Of a stretch of 64,000 nucleotides of DNA, positions 44,365-56,449 are shown piece by piece. How positions within the stretch are numbered: position 1 is the stretch's first letter; each line of letters begins with the position of its first letter. The DNA is from Entomortierella parvispora. Lineage: Eukaryota; Mortierellomycota; Mortierellomycetes; Mortierellales; Mortierellaceae. The position numbers and the translations under genes were made by a program. Below the pieces are notes generated by a model. The model did not search any database, was not told where the DNA came from, and saw only the letters and a program-made list of their open reading frames with translations. The DNA lies in contig OY752145.1 of assembly GCA_963573315.1 (NCBI GenBank), positions 620,001 through 684,000 of the forward strand. The letters run 5' to 3'.

Positions 44365-45455
44365 ATGAAGTCTTTTATTACCACCGCTGCAGTTGCTCTT
44401 TTCGCAGGTCTCTTCACGGTCGCCACCGAGGCCCACATCTCGTTCCGTTACCCTTGCCCCCGCCGTGGCGCCTACGCCGAGTGTCCCCAGCCCGACGCCA
44501 ATGATTGGGATCTGATCGACTATAACATTCGATCGCCCGTCGGCAACCATGTAAGTCAGAGACTGAACGTCGAAAGAACGCAGAAAAAAAAGGAGTCGGC
44601 ACGATGGTCAGGTCATGTGACAAACGCGTCTCTAATGATGAGGCATTTCTTTTTTTTTTTTTTGGCTCTCTTTCCGTTTCTTCCATTGTTCTTCTTTCGA
44701 AAAATCCCTCATCACGACACAAACGCGTCTACTACGGATCTCTGCGCCACTTGTGCTGTGCTTCTGCCATGTTTTTTCCTAGGATGCCATCGCGAGCCCT
44801 ATCCCCAAGTGGCCGTCGTCTTTCAACGGTACCCGCCCTACATTGGTGGCGGGTCAGACCGTGCAGGCCTTGATGGACATTGGTGCCCACCACAACGGCG
44901 GAAGGTATGATTATCTTGACCTGCTCGCTCTACTATCGACAATCTCCCCTCTTTGTGCCATATCTTTGATATCATTCTGACCCCTTACTCATCTCTTTCC
45001 TTTCGCTCTCTCCACCCTCCAGCTGCCAGTGGGCCCTCTCCTACGACAACGCCACAACCTGGGTTGTCTTCCAAGATTTCTTGCTCAACTGCATGTTGAA
45101 CGCGACTAACGGTGAAACTTTCACCTTGCCCTTCACCCTCCCAGCCTCGACTCCCTCTGGACCTGCAATCCTGAACCTGTTCTGGAACAACAACGAGGGT
45201 AACCGAGAGTTGTACTCGTCTGTTGCTGACGTGATTATCCAAGGCACCAACGGTGGTACATTCTCGGGTCTTTCCCCCTTGATTGCCAACTATGGACCCA
45301 ACTCTCCCTTCATTCAGGAACAGCCATTGGCTAACGGTGATTATGGTCAAGCCTTGTTCGCGGCCAGAACACCCATCTCGGTTACTGTTCCCCCGGTCCA
45401 GGTTCAGAAGCGTCATTGGTTGAGCCGTCGCTTGGTTCACGAGGACGAGTACTAA
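44365..45455 (+). CDS. Secreted histidine-brace protein, AA11-like LPMO candidate
   Basis: Three exons (44365-44550, 44783-44904, 45023-45455) give 246 residues. The signal peptide should be cut after Ala23, leaving histidine as residue 1 of the mature protein (HISFRYPCPRRGAYAECPQP). A second histidine lies in GAHHNGGSCQWALS (His98/His99), like the HGGGSCQ of AA11 chitin-active lytic polysaccharide monooxygenases. GNRELY matches the NREMY that supplies the axial tyrosine there. Together these are the copper-site ligands. LPMOs oxidatively cleave chitin or other polysaccharides outside the cell. No carbohydrate-binding module follows. The tail ends with QKRHWLSRR, a possible Kex2-type processing site. 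A TATA box sits about 120 bp upstream. Membership of AA11 itself, rather than a related copper-protein family, is not certain. Confidence 0.75.
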
Positions 45456-45831
45456 AGGACTCGTGTCTGTATGAACAGAGAAAACACTCGAATGGACGAA
45501 CCCTCTCTCTCTCCCCCTCTCTCTTTCTCTCTTTCTCCCAGGCGAAACAGTGTGGTTTGGGGGTGAAGAGTGACACTGCGAGGCTCCAGAACAACTCCGT
45601 TATTTATCCTACTATTTATTCTTCATCTTCTTTACCATTAACAACAACAATAACAAAAAACATGCGCCAATCATGGTAGGGCTTTGATAGCCCGAAAAAA
45701 GCTATCTGGAATACTCCTTTCTTTCTTTCAAAAATAAAAAAACCTTTCAATTATATATTTCAAGATTAGGTATAGATGTATAGATAGGCCGCTTTTTTCT
45801 TTTCTGTTCTATCAAAACATGTTCTTCTTTT
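45456..45831. other. Convergent 3' region
   Basis: The spacer lies between the stops of the LPMO-like gene and the permease gene. It contains a CT repeat (45503-45540) and AT-rich 3' UTR sequence. No gene is seen. Confidence 0.55.
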
Positions 45832-48140
45832 TTAGATTTTCTCCTGCTCCACGACTTCTTGCATATCAGTGCCGTCAATAGTAGGGATCTCTGTCTTGTC
45901 TCCTGCGGAAGAAGGGAAATCCTCACCGGCTTCCTCCACATCAATGTTGCTGACGGGGCCCTTGAACCAATGACGGGCGTTGAAGTACCAGTTGCCAAAG
46001 ATGTAAATTGCAGCTGTGGCCACAATCACTACCGTGTAGTTCATGTTCTGGGCCGTTACTGGTGCAGCTCCAGGGAGGACAAACAAAACTGTAATGAAGC
46101 AGATCCAGATACAGGCAGTCCATCCAATGAGGGGGCTCCACTTGCCCAATGAGATAGGACCAGGCTCGAAAGAGTTGCGTGCAAAGGTTAATCGGCAGAA
46201 AGTGGGGAGACCTACAAAGGAAATAGGAGATACGTGTTAAAATCCAATGGTGGTGAATAGAAAAACAAACCCTCCTCCCGCTGTTGTTCATCTTACCATA
46301 GGAAATGTAAAGACCGATAGTGGCGATACTGGTAATAGCCGAGAACGCAGCGGCGTTGATCAAGTACAAGAGTCCCAAGAGAGCAGAGACGAAGCAAGAC
46401 AACCAAATGGCCCAGACAGGACTGCTCAATTGAGGATGAACCTTGTGCAAGTATTTGGATCCAGGCATGGCACCATCACGCGAGAAAGCATAGATCATAC
46501 GAGAGTTGGCTGTGACCGAGGCATTGCCGCAAAAGAATTGGGCCAACAACAAGATGCAGAGCAACAGCACAGCACCCGTCTCCCCCACAGCGTCCAAAAA
46601 GATTTGAGCGATTGGGTTTCCGGTTGGGGAGTTCAAGACATTGTTAATGTTTTGAATACCAAAAGTCAAAGCCAACAGATAGGCGAGACCGGCGACAAAG
46701 GAGACCGCGACGGCCATCAAGATTCCAACAGGTCCAGCAACATCGGCATTCTTGGTCTCCTCTGTCATGTGAGCGGAAGCATCATAACCGGTCATGGTGA
46801 ACTGAGATTGCAAGAGACCCAATAGGACAACCTACACATTGAGAAAACAACAATGGTGTACAGTCAGGTATTCTGTCAAAATGGCAGATGCAATGTGACA
46901 GAAAGAATTTTGGTTCCTGCAGATTGGCTTACATAGACAGAGCTGCTCCAGCCAGTGTTGTTGATGAACCCTGTGAACACAAACGAGGCCGTGGCCTTGT
47001 CCTTGGCCTTGACCAAGAGAGTGACCAAGATGATGACGATGCCTCCGATATGGACCCAGACACTGATCGTGTTCATGATGGCAATGAGCTTCACCAGGAA
47101 GGTGTTGATCAATCCGTGGAGGATGAGGATCACGAAGTAGATCAAGACGACCTGCCAACGCTCGTAAACCCAGTCCGTCGTCAGCGAGATGACCGAGCAC
47201 AACAGCAACGCCAATCCGAAATCAATACCGGCTGTACATCCAAACTGACCAAGCAAGTTCCACCATCCAGTGACCCATGCAAAGAATGGCCCGTGTTTTC
47301 CTGCCAATCGACTGCTGTAAAAGTAAAGTCCACCACCTGCAAGAATAAAAAAAAAGGAAGACTTGTCAGTGCTCACGCTTTTCTGGCCTGGGTAACCAAC
47401 CAATCCTTCGTCCTCTCAAGCTGCGCCAGAGTCCAGCCCCTCACACGACCGGATCGGCACTCTTTGAAAATGCAAACTCGAATAGAGTTGAGAACCCTCA
47501 AGAAACTTGAAGAAAGTAAGATGATGTGGCCTTCCCTCTCCTCCCCCCACCTTTTTTCTCTTATCTTGGTTGCTTCTGAACATCGCCCTCTTCAAGGATC
47601 TCTTTCGATTTCATTTTCAGCTCTTGCTTGCCCGAGTCATCCAAACTGTCCACACTACTGTCCACACTGAGCACCATCAACAGTGTCGTCTCTGTAATCT
47701 TTCTCTCCTGGTATTTCTCCCACGGGGTGTCTTTTAAAAGTGAAAAGAAACTCACTGGTAGGGTATGAAGAGCAGATCTCAGCCATTGAGGCAGCAACAC
47801 ACATGGACATTAGGGACACAAAGACCTAGAAACAAGACAAGGACGATCAGATCTGGTTAAACAATGATATGACATGCTTTTAACAAGACGACGAAGGGGA
47901 TAGCAGTAGCGGGTCAATATAGATAGGAGAGATTACCCAACCCCAGATGATGACGGCAGGTCCGCCAGAGTTGAGGGCTGTGCCGTAGAGGGAGGTCAAC
48001 CCGGTAAGGATGGAGACGATGGAGAACGAGACCGAGAAGTTTGTAAATGAGGTCAACTCGCGCTTCAGCTCTTGCTTGTAGCCGAGTTCGCGGAGACGCT
48101 CCTCGGACCGATCGATCTTGGCGACCTTGGCTTCCTTCAT
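45832..48140 (-). CDS. Amino-acid/GABA permease (APC superfamily)
   Basis: Five exons (47937-48140, 47756-47825, 46933-47336, 46297-46831, 45832-46211) close as 530 residues. The family signatures are ELKRELTSFTNFSVSFSIVS near the N-terminus, GGPAVIIWGWVFVSLMSMCV, MAEICSSYPTSGGLYFYSSR (the hallmark of the GABA/choline/Uga4 group), FTMTGYDASAHMTEETKNAD and SRMIYAFSRDGAMPGSKYLH. About twelve membrane segments are visible, with cytosolic ends of mixed charge. It should be a proton-coupled transporter of amino acids or GABA in the plasma or vacuolar membrane; the exact substrate cannot be told. The splice joint YPT-S-GGLY uses a split serine codon across a 419-nt intron, unusually long for this region. 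Confidence 0.9.
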
Positions 48141-49899
48141 GGTGGAGAGTTATGAAGACGGGAGATGAAGGAGAAGGAGAAGAGAGCTCAGGGAAGGAAA
48201 CAGAATGGAGGCGGAGGGAAGGGAGGAGGAGAGGAGAGGAAAGAGGAAAGAGAGTGACCTAAAGAAAGAAAGAAAGAAAGAGGAAAGAGAGCGAGCCTGA
48301 ACAAAAAGAAAGAAAAGGAGGAGGGTGGCACCCGCGGCGGCGAATTGGGCGCTCACGAAGGAAGAGGAGCAAAGGGACCAAGGAAACCTTAAGCGCACAT
48401 ACACACGCACGCACACGACGACCCGCATGTTTGCTGCCTGCGTCGTTGCTTCGTTGCTCCTTGGCCTCGGTCTGTTTGCTGCCAAAGTGCCAACGGACGG
48501 ACGGACACATGCACCACCTGTCTGCCGACTCACTCTCGTCCTCCTCCTAGTCCAATCCAAAGCTCGAGATAGATACTTTGTCCTTTGTATCCCAGGCCCC
48601 CACTCGCCACCCAGAAACAACAAACACACTATACTCCACTTGCGCAGGCCTGGGCTGCACTGCATCCACACCTTGCTCGGCACCTGTTTGCAGTATGGAA
48701 CCGTGTGCTTTCTAGCCAGGCCATGTGTATGTCTGTGTTCGTTCTTCTTTGTGTCCGCAAGAAGGATTGCCATCCCGCGTCATTTGTTCCTTCTTTCCTT
48801 CTCTTCTGTCGCGATCAATTGCTGTTGGTCATCTTTCTGGTAGCCGTCCTTCATTCATCTGGTAGATACTATAGCTCCTCTGTCGGACAATTTAACTTGG
48901 CTTTGCCCGACTTCTCCACACAAACCTGTTGGCTATTTGTTATGAAATCAGAACTTTTTTTTCTTTCAGTCTTGTCACTCTTGTGTTCCTGCAATCCCTT
49001 TGCTCTCTCTCTCTCCTCTTCTCTTCTCTGGACCATGTGTCATATCTCGCTTTGGCTTGCCCTACAGTGCAGCTGTCCCACACTCTGCAGGCACTGGCTT
49101 CCCAACTGGTGTCAGGGGCACGTTGCCAGAAAACAAGAGAGAGAACGGCACCACAAAAGGGCTTTGTCGCACAACAAACAGACCGCTCACGGTGTCTCTC
49201 TCCAAACCCTCTCTTTCTTTTCTGCTGTTTGTTTGCATCAGCTGGTCCCCATGTACTCTTTTTTTTTTCTGCGCTTCTTTTCAAAGTGAAAAGAGTCCAT
49301 CCTCGCCGTCCCGCTTGATCGCCCCCCCCCCCTTCATTCTTTTCCGCGGGCTGCCCGGCTTGACCTTTGGTCCAGTGTGCCACTCTGCTTACTATCTATC
49401 ATCTTTCTCGACATTTCCTTCCCTCCTACTCCTCTCGGTCCTTGACACTCCTGGATCCCTGTGCAACATCCAACCACAGCCGCCGGTTCTGTAAACCAGA
49501 ATCAGCTCACAAGAAACAATACCAGACCAGCAAAATAGAAACAAACACGCTGTAAAGACCAACTAACAAACACCTGCTCCCTCCCTTCCGTTCTCCCTTC
49601 TTTTCCGTACCGGTGCCTTCATCTCTCTTCCCGTCCCTTGTGACTACAACATGTTTAGCCCAGTTAATAATGACCAACAGTTTCTCCGCCTATTCTCCTT
49701 TCTTCAAACCGACGCGTTCTCTAGATCAACAAAAGCACAAGACAAAAACAAATAGACTCTAGAAACCACCAAATTCATCACCTTCTCCCCCCTCCCTCCT
49801 TCCTCCTGTACAATATTTTGCAACATGTATTTTATTTATTCGATCCTCACTGACATGAAAAATACTCATATCTTTAGCTTCCATTGCAAAATTGAAAAA
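48141..49899. other. Permease promoter and RAD23 3' flank
   Basis: No gene is supported in these 1.76 kb. The region contains (AAAG)5 at 48261-48280, AACGGACGGACGGACA at 48492-48507 and long CT-rich runs (48780-49060, 49330-49480). Open frames here are low-complexity by-products of the CT bias. Confidence 0.5.
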
Positions 49900-51890
49900 T
49901 TACTGCATGTCCTCTTCCATGTCATCGTGTCCATGGTCAAAGAGATAGTTGGCTGCCATCTCCTCATCACGGTCGCATGCCAAGAACGCTTCAACGGCTG
50001 TCTGACGGTTGAATCCGAGGCTCTCCAACTAGAAATGTAAAGAGATGAACAAGTAAGTACACCTCCACATAATTTAAAAAAAAATCCCATTCCTTCTTCG
50101 TTTCGAGTGGATGCACATACGCGCTGAATCGCCTCCTGCTCCTCCTGAGTGACATAAATGTGGTTTCCGCCTCCTTGTGGGTTGCCATCCTCAGCTTCAC
50201 CTCCTTCGTTGAGAAGTTGCAGGAACGCCTGCTGGTTTTGGCTAATAAGCTAAAACAACAATAACAAAAATCCAGTGGAAAATATGAATATACATCAAAC
50301 TGGGAATATTGTTGACCAAAATCGGGAATGGATTGACATACCTGGAGCATCTGAGGGTTGGACTGACCGAGTTGGACCAGCAGGGGCTGCAGCAACTCTG
50401 GGTTGTTCTGTACCAACTCGCGGATCTGCTGAAATTGGGGCTGGTCTCTCAAGAATGCCAAACTCTCGACGTCTCCTGCTCCTCCCTCGGTATGTGCTCC
50501 TTGACGAGCGCTAGCTGCTGCTTGAGCAGCTGCAGTGAACAGGTTCTGAGGTTGATTAGAGGCAGGGGCGGTGGCAGCGGCGGTGGCAGCGGCAGCACCA
50601 GTGGCGGGCGCAGCGGCACTTGAAGAAGGGGCAGCAGCAGCGCGAGCTGGTGGAGGCGCAGTCTCCTGTCTGAGGTGGTCGGGAATACCCTATAGATTGA
50701 AAAGAGTAAAAGACAACTTTAGTCTAAAGAACTTGCTTCCTCCTCAAAATTTTGGCACATTCTATCGGGCCCAAAACCACATACAGTCATCAAGTATTCA
50801 ACGGCTCTGTCGGGATTGTTGAAACTGGCTCTCATAGCCAACATGCACTCTTCTCTTGGGAAGCCCATCTCCATCATGCCCTGGATAGCGGTCTCAAAGT
50901 TGGATCCAGTCACTATGATAACAAGTAGATGGAAAACAATTAGTATACGACTGAGAGAGATCATTCGGCCATATCTTTTTTTCAGAAAAACGAAGGCGTA
51001 CAAAGGGCGTTGTCTGCAGAAGTGGGGGGTGCTGGCTCGGTCGAAGCGGCAGGGATAGGGATTTCGCTCAGGACAGGTGCAGCAGTCGGAGCAGCGGCAA
51101 CAGGTTCAGGTTCCACATGAGTTTGAGTAACAGGTGCAGTTGGAGCAGGGGCTGTAGCTGGGGTCGATGCAGCGGCGGCAGGCTTGGAAGACGAGGCGGG
51201 AGAAGCCTTGGCCTGGATAGAAACAAGATTAAAGGACAATAAAAGCACGGTTGAGTGGCTGCTCGGAAAGCAAAGTGTAGATTTCTCTCCTGTGCCAATG
51301 TCTATGTCCCAAGATGTCCGCGATGTATCCGTACCTTGGTGACCATGATGACCAGGAAGTCCTTCTCCGTGATGTTGTATTGAGAGACGGGGTTCTCATC
51401 CGCAAGAATTTTACCTGTGGTGCGAACACATTTGAAGAAGAAAAAAAAATTAGACCACCTGCCACGCGTCCAGTCTGTTCCCCCCAAGCGAAGCGCTTCT
51501 TGGTGCCCTCAAATGTTTATCTCCAGAGAATTGCGTTCTTGCCTGAGAAAATCAATTTTTGGCTGCTGACGGGATGTCCCTGCTGCTCTGCAATCTTTTC
51601 CTTGACAGTAAGGACCTACGACGAAGAGAGAGAGGGCATGGTAAGTCTACATATTCCAAACCGCAGCCCATGCTTGGCTTGCTCGAGGATATTCAGGTCG
51701 AGGTCAAAGCAGGAATCCATGGCAGCAGGGAGACCAGTGGCCTTTTTCAAGGCCAAGTCGACATGGGCAGGTGCATGCTGCTGCGGCGGCGGTCAAGAGG
51801 TTGGGTGCATGTGGACAATGTTACCTTGTCGGATTCGTCGACCTCGACCTTGAAGGTCTCCTGCTTTAGAGTCTTGACGGTGATGAGCAT
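49900..51890 (-). CDS. RAD23: RAD23, UBL-UBA proteasome shuttle and repair factor
   Basis: Eight exons (51825-51890, 51543-51615, 51335-51414, 51002-51212, 50785-50912, 50342-50689, 50121-50249, 49900-50028) give 387 residues, close to yeast Rad23 (398). The order is a ubiquitin-like domain ([40 protein letters not shown]), a Pro/Ala/Thr linker, UBA1 ([30 protein letters not shown]), the XPC/Rad4-binding domain ([36 protein letters not shown]) and UBA2 ([29 protein letters not shown]). Rad23 carries ubiquitinated proteins to the proteasome and stabilises Rad4/XPC in nucleotide-excision repair. The second intron must use a GC donor (TCAG|GCAAGA) to restore FSGKILADE. Confidence 0.95.
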
Positions 51891-52535
51891 TGCTGTTGGT
51901 TCCTGGAGTACGGGTGACAGTGATGGTGGTAGTTGTGGTTGTGGTTGTGGTTGTGGCGCAGAGCGGAAAGTCGAACTGGGCGGGAAGGAGGGGACAACAG
52001 GACGAATGGATGTAGAAAGAAAGTAAAAAAAAAGAGAGCAGCGAGCGAGCGCGTCCTGCTGCTGCGACTCTGTGCATTGGCACCAGACGTGTCTACGTCA
52101 CCCGGTCGATTTTTTTTTTTTTTTGACACTCTCTGCACACTGACACACTGCACACCTGCACCCACCTGTCAACTGCACACATCACACTCTCTCTCACACA
52201 CGGTCGCCACCCGTGCAGTCACAAAGGTCCTTCCTTCTTGCCCTCTCTTTCTGAGAAAGACCATCCCTTGACCCGACCGACCATACAGACACACCTTACT
52301 CCAGCAACCCAAACCACCCGACCCAGGTACGCGCCATATGCTGCCTGCATGCATCCATGCTATTACTACTGCCACTGCTGCTACTACCCCCGAACGAAAT
52401 ACCACTGTCCTGCATTCCTCTGCACCCTATTCAGTCATGCTCCTCTCCTCTCCGCTCTGCAATGCAGCCCCTCACCATAACTACTCAATCCCCTCTAGGA
52501 ACCTCAAGAAACGCCACCAGCACACATTGAAACAA
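51891..52535. promoter_or_regulatory. Divergent promoter of RAD23 and API5
   Basis: This 645-bp spacer carries a GTGGTT repeat (51927-51958), a T tract (52110-52124) and CA/CT-rich leader sequence. No gene is seen. Confidence 0.5.
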
Positions 52536-55299
52536 ATGGCTGACCTTGACGCAATCTACAACGCCTACAACGAGATCACGGATGCTAAAGAGAATGCATC
52601 CCAGGTACATGCACAATCTCCATGCTCGGAACCAGTCTCGCGACATGCTCGTTTACCTCTTTGTCTTTCTAACGTGTTGTCAACCCTTCGAAAAATAACC
52701 TAGCATGAAAACGCCTATCTCACCATTGTCACGGCAGCGCAGGGATCGGATGGGGCAAAAAGACTTGCGGCACAGTACGAAATATTCAAACTGCTATCTA
52801 ACAATCAACAACAGCTGTTTCAAGAGACTAATCTTCGAACGACCGCGCCACCCTCTAGATTCATGCCTGCGTTCTTCAGGCACTTTCCTTCTCTGCACAG
52901 CAAAGCAATCGACGGCGTATTTGACCTTTGCGAGGATGAATCACAACTGGTATGGCACAACACAATCTACTCTGCCCATGCCCAGCACCTGGATCTAACC
53001 GTCCGCGTACCTATCTTGCTTGACTTCAAACAGATTCGACAGTCCGCCATCAAGAGCCTCCCCTCATTATGCAAGGACGAGCAAAGCCATACAATCAAAA
53101 TCGCCGACGTCCTTTGTCAGCTCCTTCAACTTGGTATGACCTTGAGCGACCCTCGGGAAACATTTCATCTACTCGTAGACTTTGAGGTTGCTAACCTCTT
53201 TTCTTTTGAATATGGACACAGATGATCAGGACCTCGTTGTTGTTCAGGGAGCGCTTCAAACGTTACTGATCCAAAGCCCACGTGGTAAACACCGTGCCAA
53301 TAGACCAGTAGATTGTTGCCAACCCAGCGCCGTGTTGCATTCTAACACCCCTGTTTGATTTCTATAGAGGTGCTGGCCGTCCTGTTCCGTCAGGGCGTAA
53401 AGGGAACGGATTTGCGGGAGCGAACTCTGGAATTCATCACCACCAACGTTTTGGCTTCAGCAGACACTCTTTTTAAAGACCCAGAAATCGAACTCTTTTT
53501 CCTGGAAGAAATGCAAAAGGTACCAAAAGGGATTGTGTCGGACGCAAATTCCTGCCATCGGCACATGCGATACCTTCACTGACTTGTCTTTGCATGTAGG
53601 CCATGGCGTCAGTGTCAAATACGGAACTGGAAACATTTGCAAAGATCATCATGCGAACAAAAGCTTATAAATCCGGAAAGCTGGACTTGGCCGGACTGCT
53701 GAATATTTACATCCACCACATTACCTCTGAAACCCCATTCAACGTATGTTCGATTCGTTCTCTCTCTATATCCAATGGATGCAAGTTCTCGACATTAATC
53801 TCGGATATATTTTATGTTTTTAGCCAAGCGACCCAGAGTCTGTCAAGCGCGTACTTGTCGCTGGAATGCTGTCAGGGCCATTGTTGAAGGTAGTTGACTT
53901 GGTCCTCAACCATGTACAAGTACCTGACTTGTGTAGACGCGTGCGTGCGTGTATTAACCCTTTTTTTTTCATCACAACAGCGGACTATCTCACCAGAGCC
54001 GATCTTGAACTTTTTCGCCTCCAATATTCTCCCTCCCGCCTCTTTCAGCCGCCTGACGGACAAACAAAAAGCACCTGTCCTTCGAATTTACGCCGATGCT
54101 TTGATCACAGGAATTCCTCCTGCATCTGCGTACAAGCCTGCGGGGGAGCTTGTGGCGAATCTTTTGGTGGTAGGTCCAACATTGAGCCGATTGCACAGTC
54201 CATCAGCCACGTTTCCTAACTCGACCGTTTCTTTTTTCTTTTTGATGTGCGCTTCTTTAATAATAGAACATTGTACCCCTGGAGCAAGATGACGCACTCT
54301 CCACAAAGTTTCCGCAAATTGAATGCCTTACCAATGCCCTCTACTTTGTGGCCACCAAGGTTTGAATCCAATTGTGTAACTGGACACATGGAGTAAGTCT
54401 CGGTCTAAACTAACATACCGTGCCTGAATTTTTCAATTCTCAAATTTGCAAACAGGAACACGACTCTCTTGACAGGGAGGACCTCATTCCAAGGTAAATA
54501 TTTTAAAGGCAACGGATGGCGACGGATGGTGTACAGGAATTGATCTGACGAACCCTTGCTAAAATGTACTCTTTGACATGTACAGATTCCGCACACTTTA
54601 CGTGGCATCGCAAAACCAACTCTCGGCCTTGAGGCAATCTGTTGCGGTTGAAAAGACAAAGAAACCTGAGCAGGAGGCGGTGATCAAGAACCTTTCCAGG
54701 ACCATTCAGATGCACACCAACATCCACTCGGCAGTAAAGGTATGGAGAAATGAAGGATGAGGTTTGACATTGATATTCTTTGGCATGTCGGCCAAAACCA
54801 CTGACCAATTATATTTTTTTTTTCTTGTTCGTTTTACCTCAGGAATTCATGAGACCCAGGAATCTCAGGAGTACAAAGATCACCCTGCACCCATCCTGGA
54901 ACCCGATTCCTGAACCGGTGAAAGCGGAAAAGGTGGTAGATGTGGCCCAGCCTACGTCTTTGGCCGCCAAAGTGGCCACAGCTACGCCATCGAAGGCAGG
55001 ACCTTCATCATCAAAACCAACAGGGCCGAAAGCTGGAGCCAAGGCTGGACCAAACAAATCCACAACAGGGCAGAAACAGGGGTCACAGCAACAATCACAG
55101 CAGCAGTCAAGCACCAACAAGCGCAAGGCAGACCAAGAGCAGGCCGCAAAACCAAAGAGACCAAAGATTTTGCGACGCGGTACCAATGCAGGGGGTTCAT
55201 CACCTGGACACAGCAGCCCAAGTGGAAACAATAGCAACAAGATGTCCAAGCAATTGACGAGTCAACAGCACCAAGGATCTCAACACCAACACCAACACC

Positions 55300-55330
<31 letters not shown>

Positions 55331-55556
55331 GCAGCATCAACAGCAGCAGCAGCAGCAGCAGTCCAAACATCAACAGTCCAAACAGCAACAGGCATCATTC
55401 AAGCAACAGGCACCGCATGCTCCGTTGGTGTCGCAGTCATCTCAGCGCAAGGGGAATGGCATCTCCAGTGGTTCACGTGTACGGTCAAGTCCGTTTGAAA
55501 ACCGACGTGGAAACGGCAACAGTGGAGGAGGTCGAATCAGCTTTTTGCAGCGGTGA
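52536..55556 (+). CDS. API5: API5-family protein (apoptosis inhibitor 5)
   Basis: Thirteen exons (52536-52604, 52704-52774, 52859-52949, 53034-53133, 53222-53284, 53368-53519, 53600-53743, 53824-53889, 53981-54169, 54267-54359, 54456-54493, 54586-54739, 54843-55556) close as 647 residues. The HEAT/ARM-like helical repeats match animal API5: KRLAAQFMPAFFRHFP, VFDLCEDESQ, IRQSAIKSLPSLC, ADVLCQLLQ, FNPSDPESVKRVL, PLEQDD. Then come a basic nuclear-localisation patch (NKRKADQEQ, KPKRPKILRRG), a His/Gln-rich repeat and an Arg/Gly end. API5 is a nuclear scaffold protein linked in animals to survival and mRNA export; its fungal role is little known. Two introns of 84 nt each (52775-52858, 52950-53033) are stop-free and in frame; I removed them because the family is continuous across the joints. 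Confidence 0.88.
52775..52858 (+). other. Stop-free 84-nt intron in API5 (first)
   Basis: Donor GTACGA and acceptor CTCTAG; removal joins KRLAAQ to FMPAFFRHFP, continuous in the family. Retention would insert 28 residues. Confidence 0.7.
52950..53033 (+). other. Stop-free 84-nt intron in API5 (second)
   Basis: Donor GTATGG and acceptor AAACAG; removal joins CEDESQL to IRQSAIKSLP as in the family. Retention would insert 28 residues without a shift. Confidence 0.75.
55281..55420 (+). repeat. CAA/CAG repeat coding a His/Gln tract in API5
   Basis: Alternating CAC-CAA and then CAA/CAG codons give a QHQHQH then poly-Q stretch in the last exon. It is a likely length-variable disordered segment. 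Confidence 0.9.
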
Positions 55557-56449
55557 TATCGTGACACGGCAAAGGAGAAGAGTACCGTACTTGGAGCATA
55601 ATTTTTTTCGCGAATGGCAATAAAGACAGGCACCAGAGCCGGCCAAAAGACGAATAGAATAGAATAGAGCAAGGGAGGTGAGTGTCGGTGTCGAGTATGG
55701 CTGACTGATGGTGATGGCGAGCCACAGAAGACAAACAAAAGGAGACAGTTCTCCTTCCCCACTTGCCCTTGCCCCTTCCCACCCGTGGTCGCTGTTGCAG
55801 TCGTGGGAGGGACAACGAAGGGGCTGACTGGCTGACGAACAGACTGACCACCTGCGTCCTGGGCTGCATGGTAGGGCAAGCCTGGTACGGCAGTGCAGTT
55901 TCAGGGCAGCAAGACCAGACGAGACGAGACGACGCGCGGCAAGGTGCGGCGTGGTGTGGGAGTGTGTTTGTAATAAACAGTCGTAGTGGAAGTGGTCGTG
56001 GTATGTAGTTGATAGTGGGTGGCATTTATTATAGCAGTGGTAGGTGCATGCTGTGAATGTGCACAGTGCTCGACTCGACTGCGACAGGGCGGGAATCCAA
56101 AAAGAAATCAAGCAACCCGATGTGCCGTTCTTTTCTCTCTTCGCTCTTTTCTCACTCTCGGTCCTCTTTCCTGTCCTCTTGTCCTCTCTCTTTCTTGTCC
56201 TCTCTCTTTCTTCACTCTCTCATTCTCTCATTTCCTCATTCTCTTCTTTATTCATTCTCTCTTTCCTCTCTTCCCTCCCCTCCCTTCCTTGCATTCCCAC
56301 CCCGCCCCCTTCACCGCCACCGCCACGCGATAGAACCCCGCCTTCCCCTTGGCCTCCACCGTCCTCTTCCTCCCCCTCCTCCTCTGATTCCCCTGTCTCA
56401 AGTGTCGTATCATTCCCCCAACCCCTCCCTAGGACAGACCCTGCCCGCC
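55557..56449. other. API5 3' flank and MAPKK leader
   Basis: The part from 56130 to 56430 is almost pure C/T and probably is the promoter or 5' leader of the kinase gene. No credible gene is present. Confidence 0.5.

Noticed and set aside
48150-49494. Several 100-230-codon frames upstream of the permease
   Set aside because: CT bias gives stop-poor sequence; the translations are Ser/Leu/Phe-rich with no domain or partner exons.
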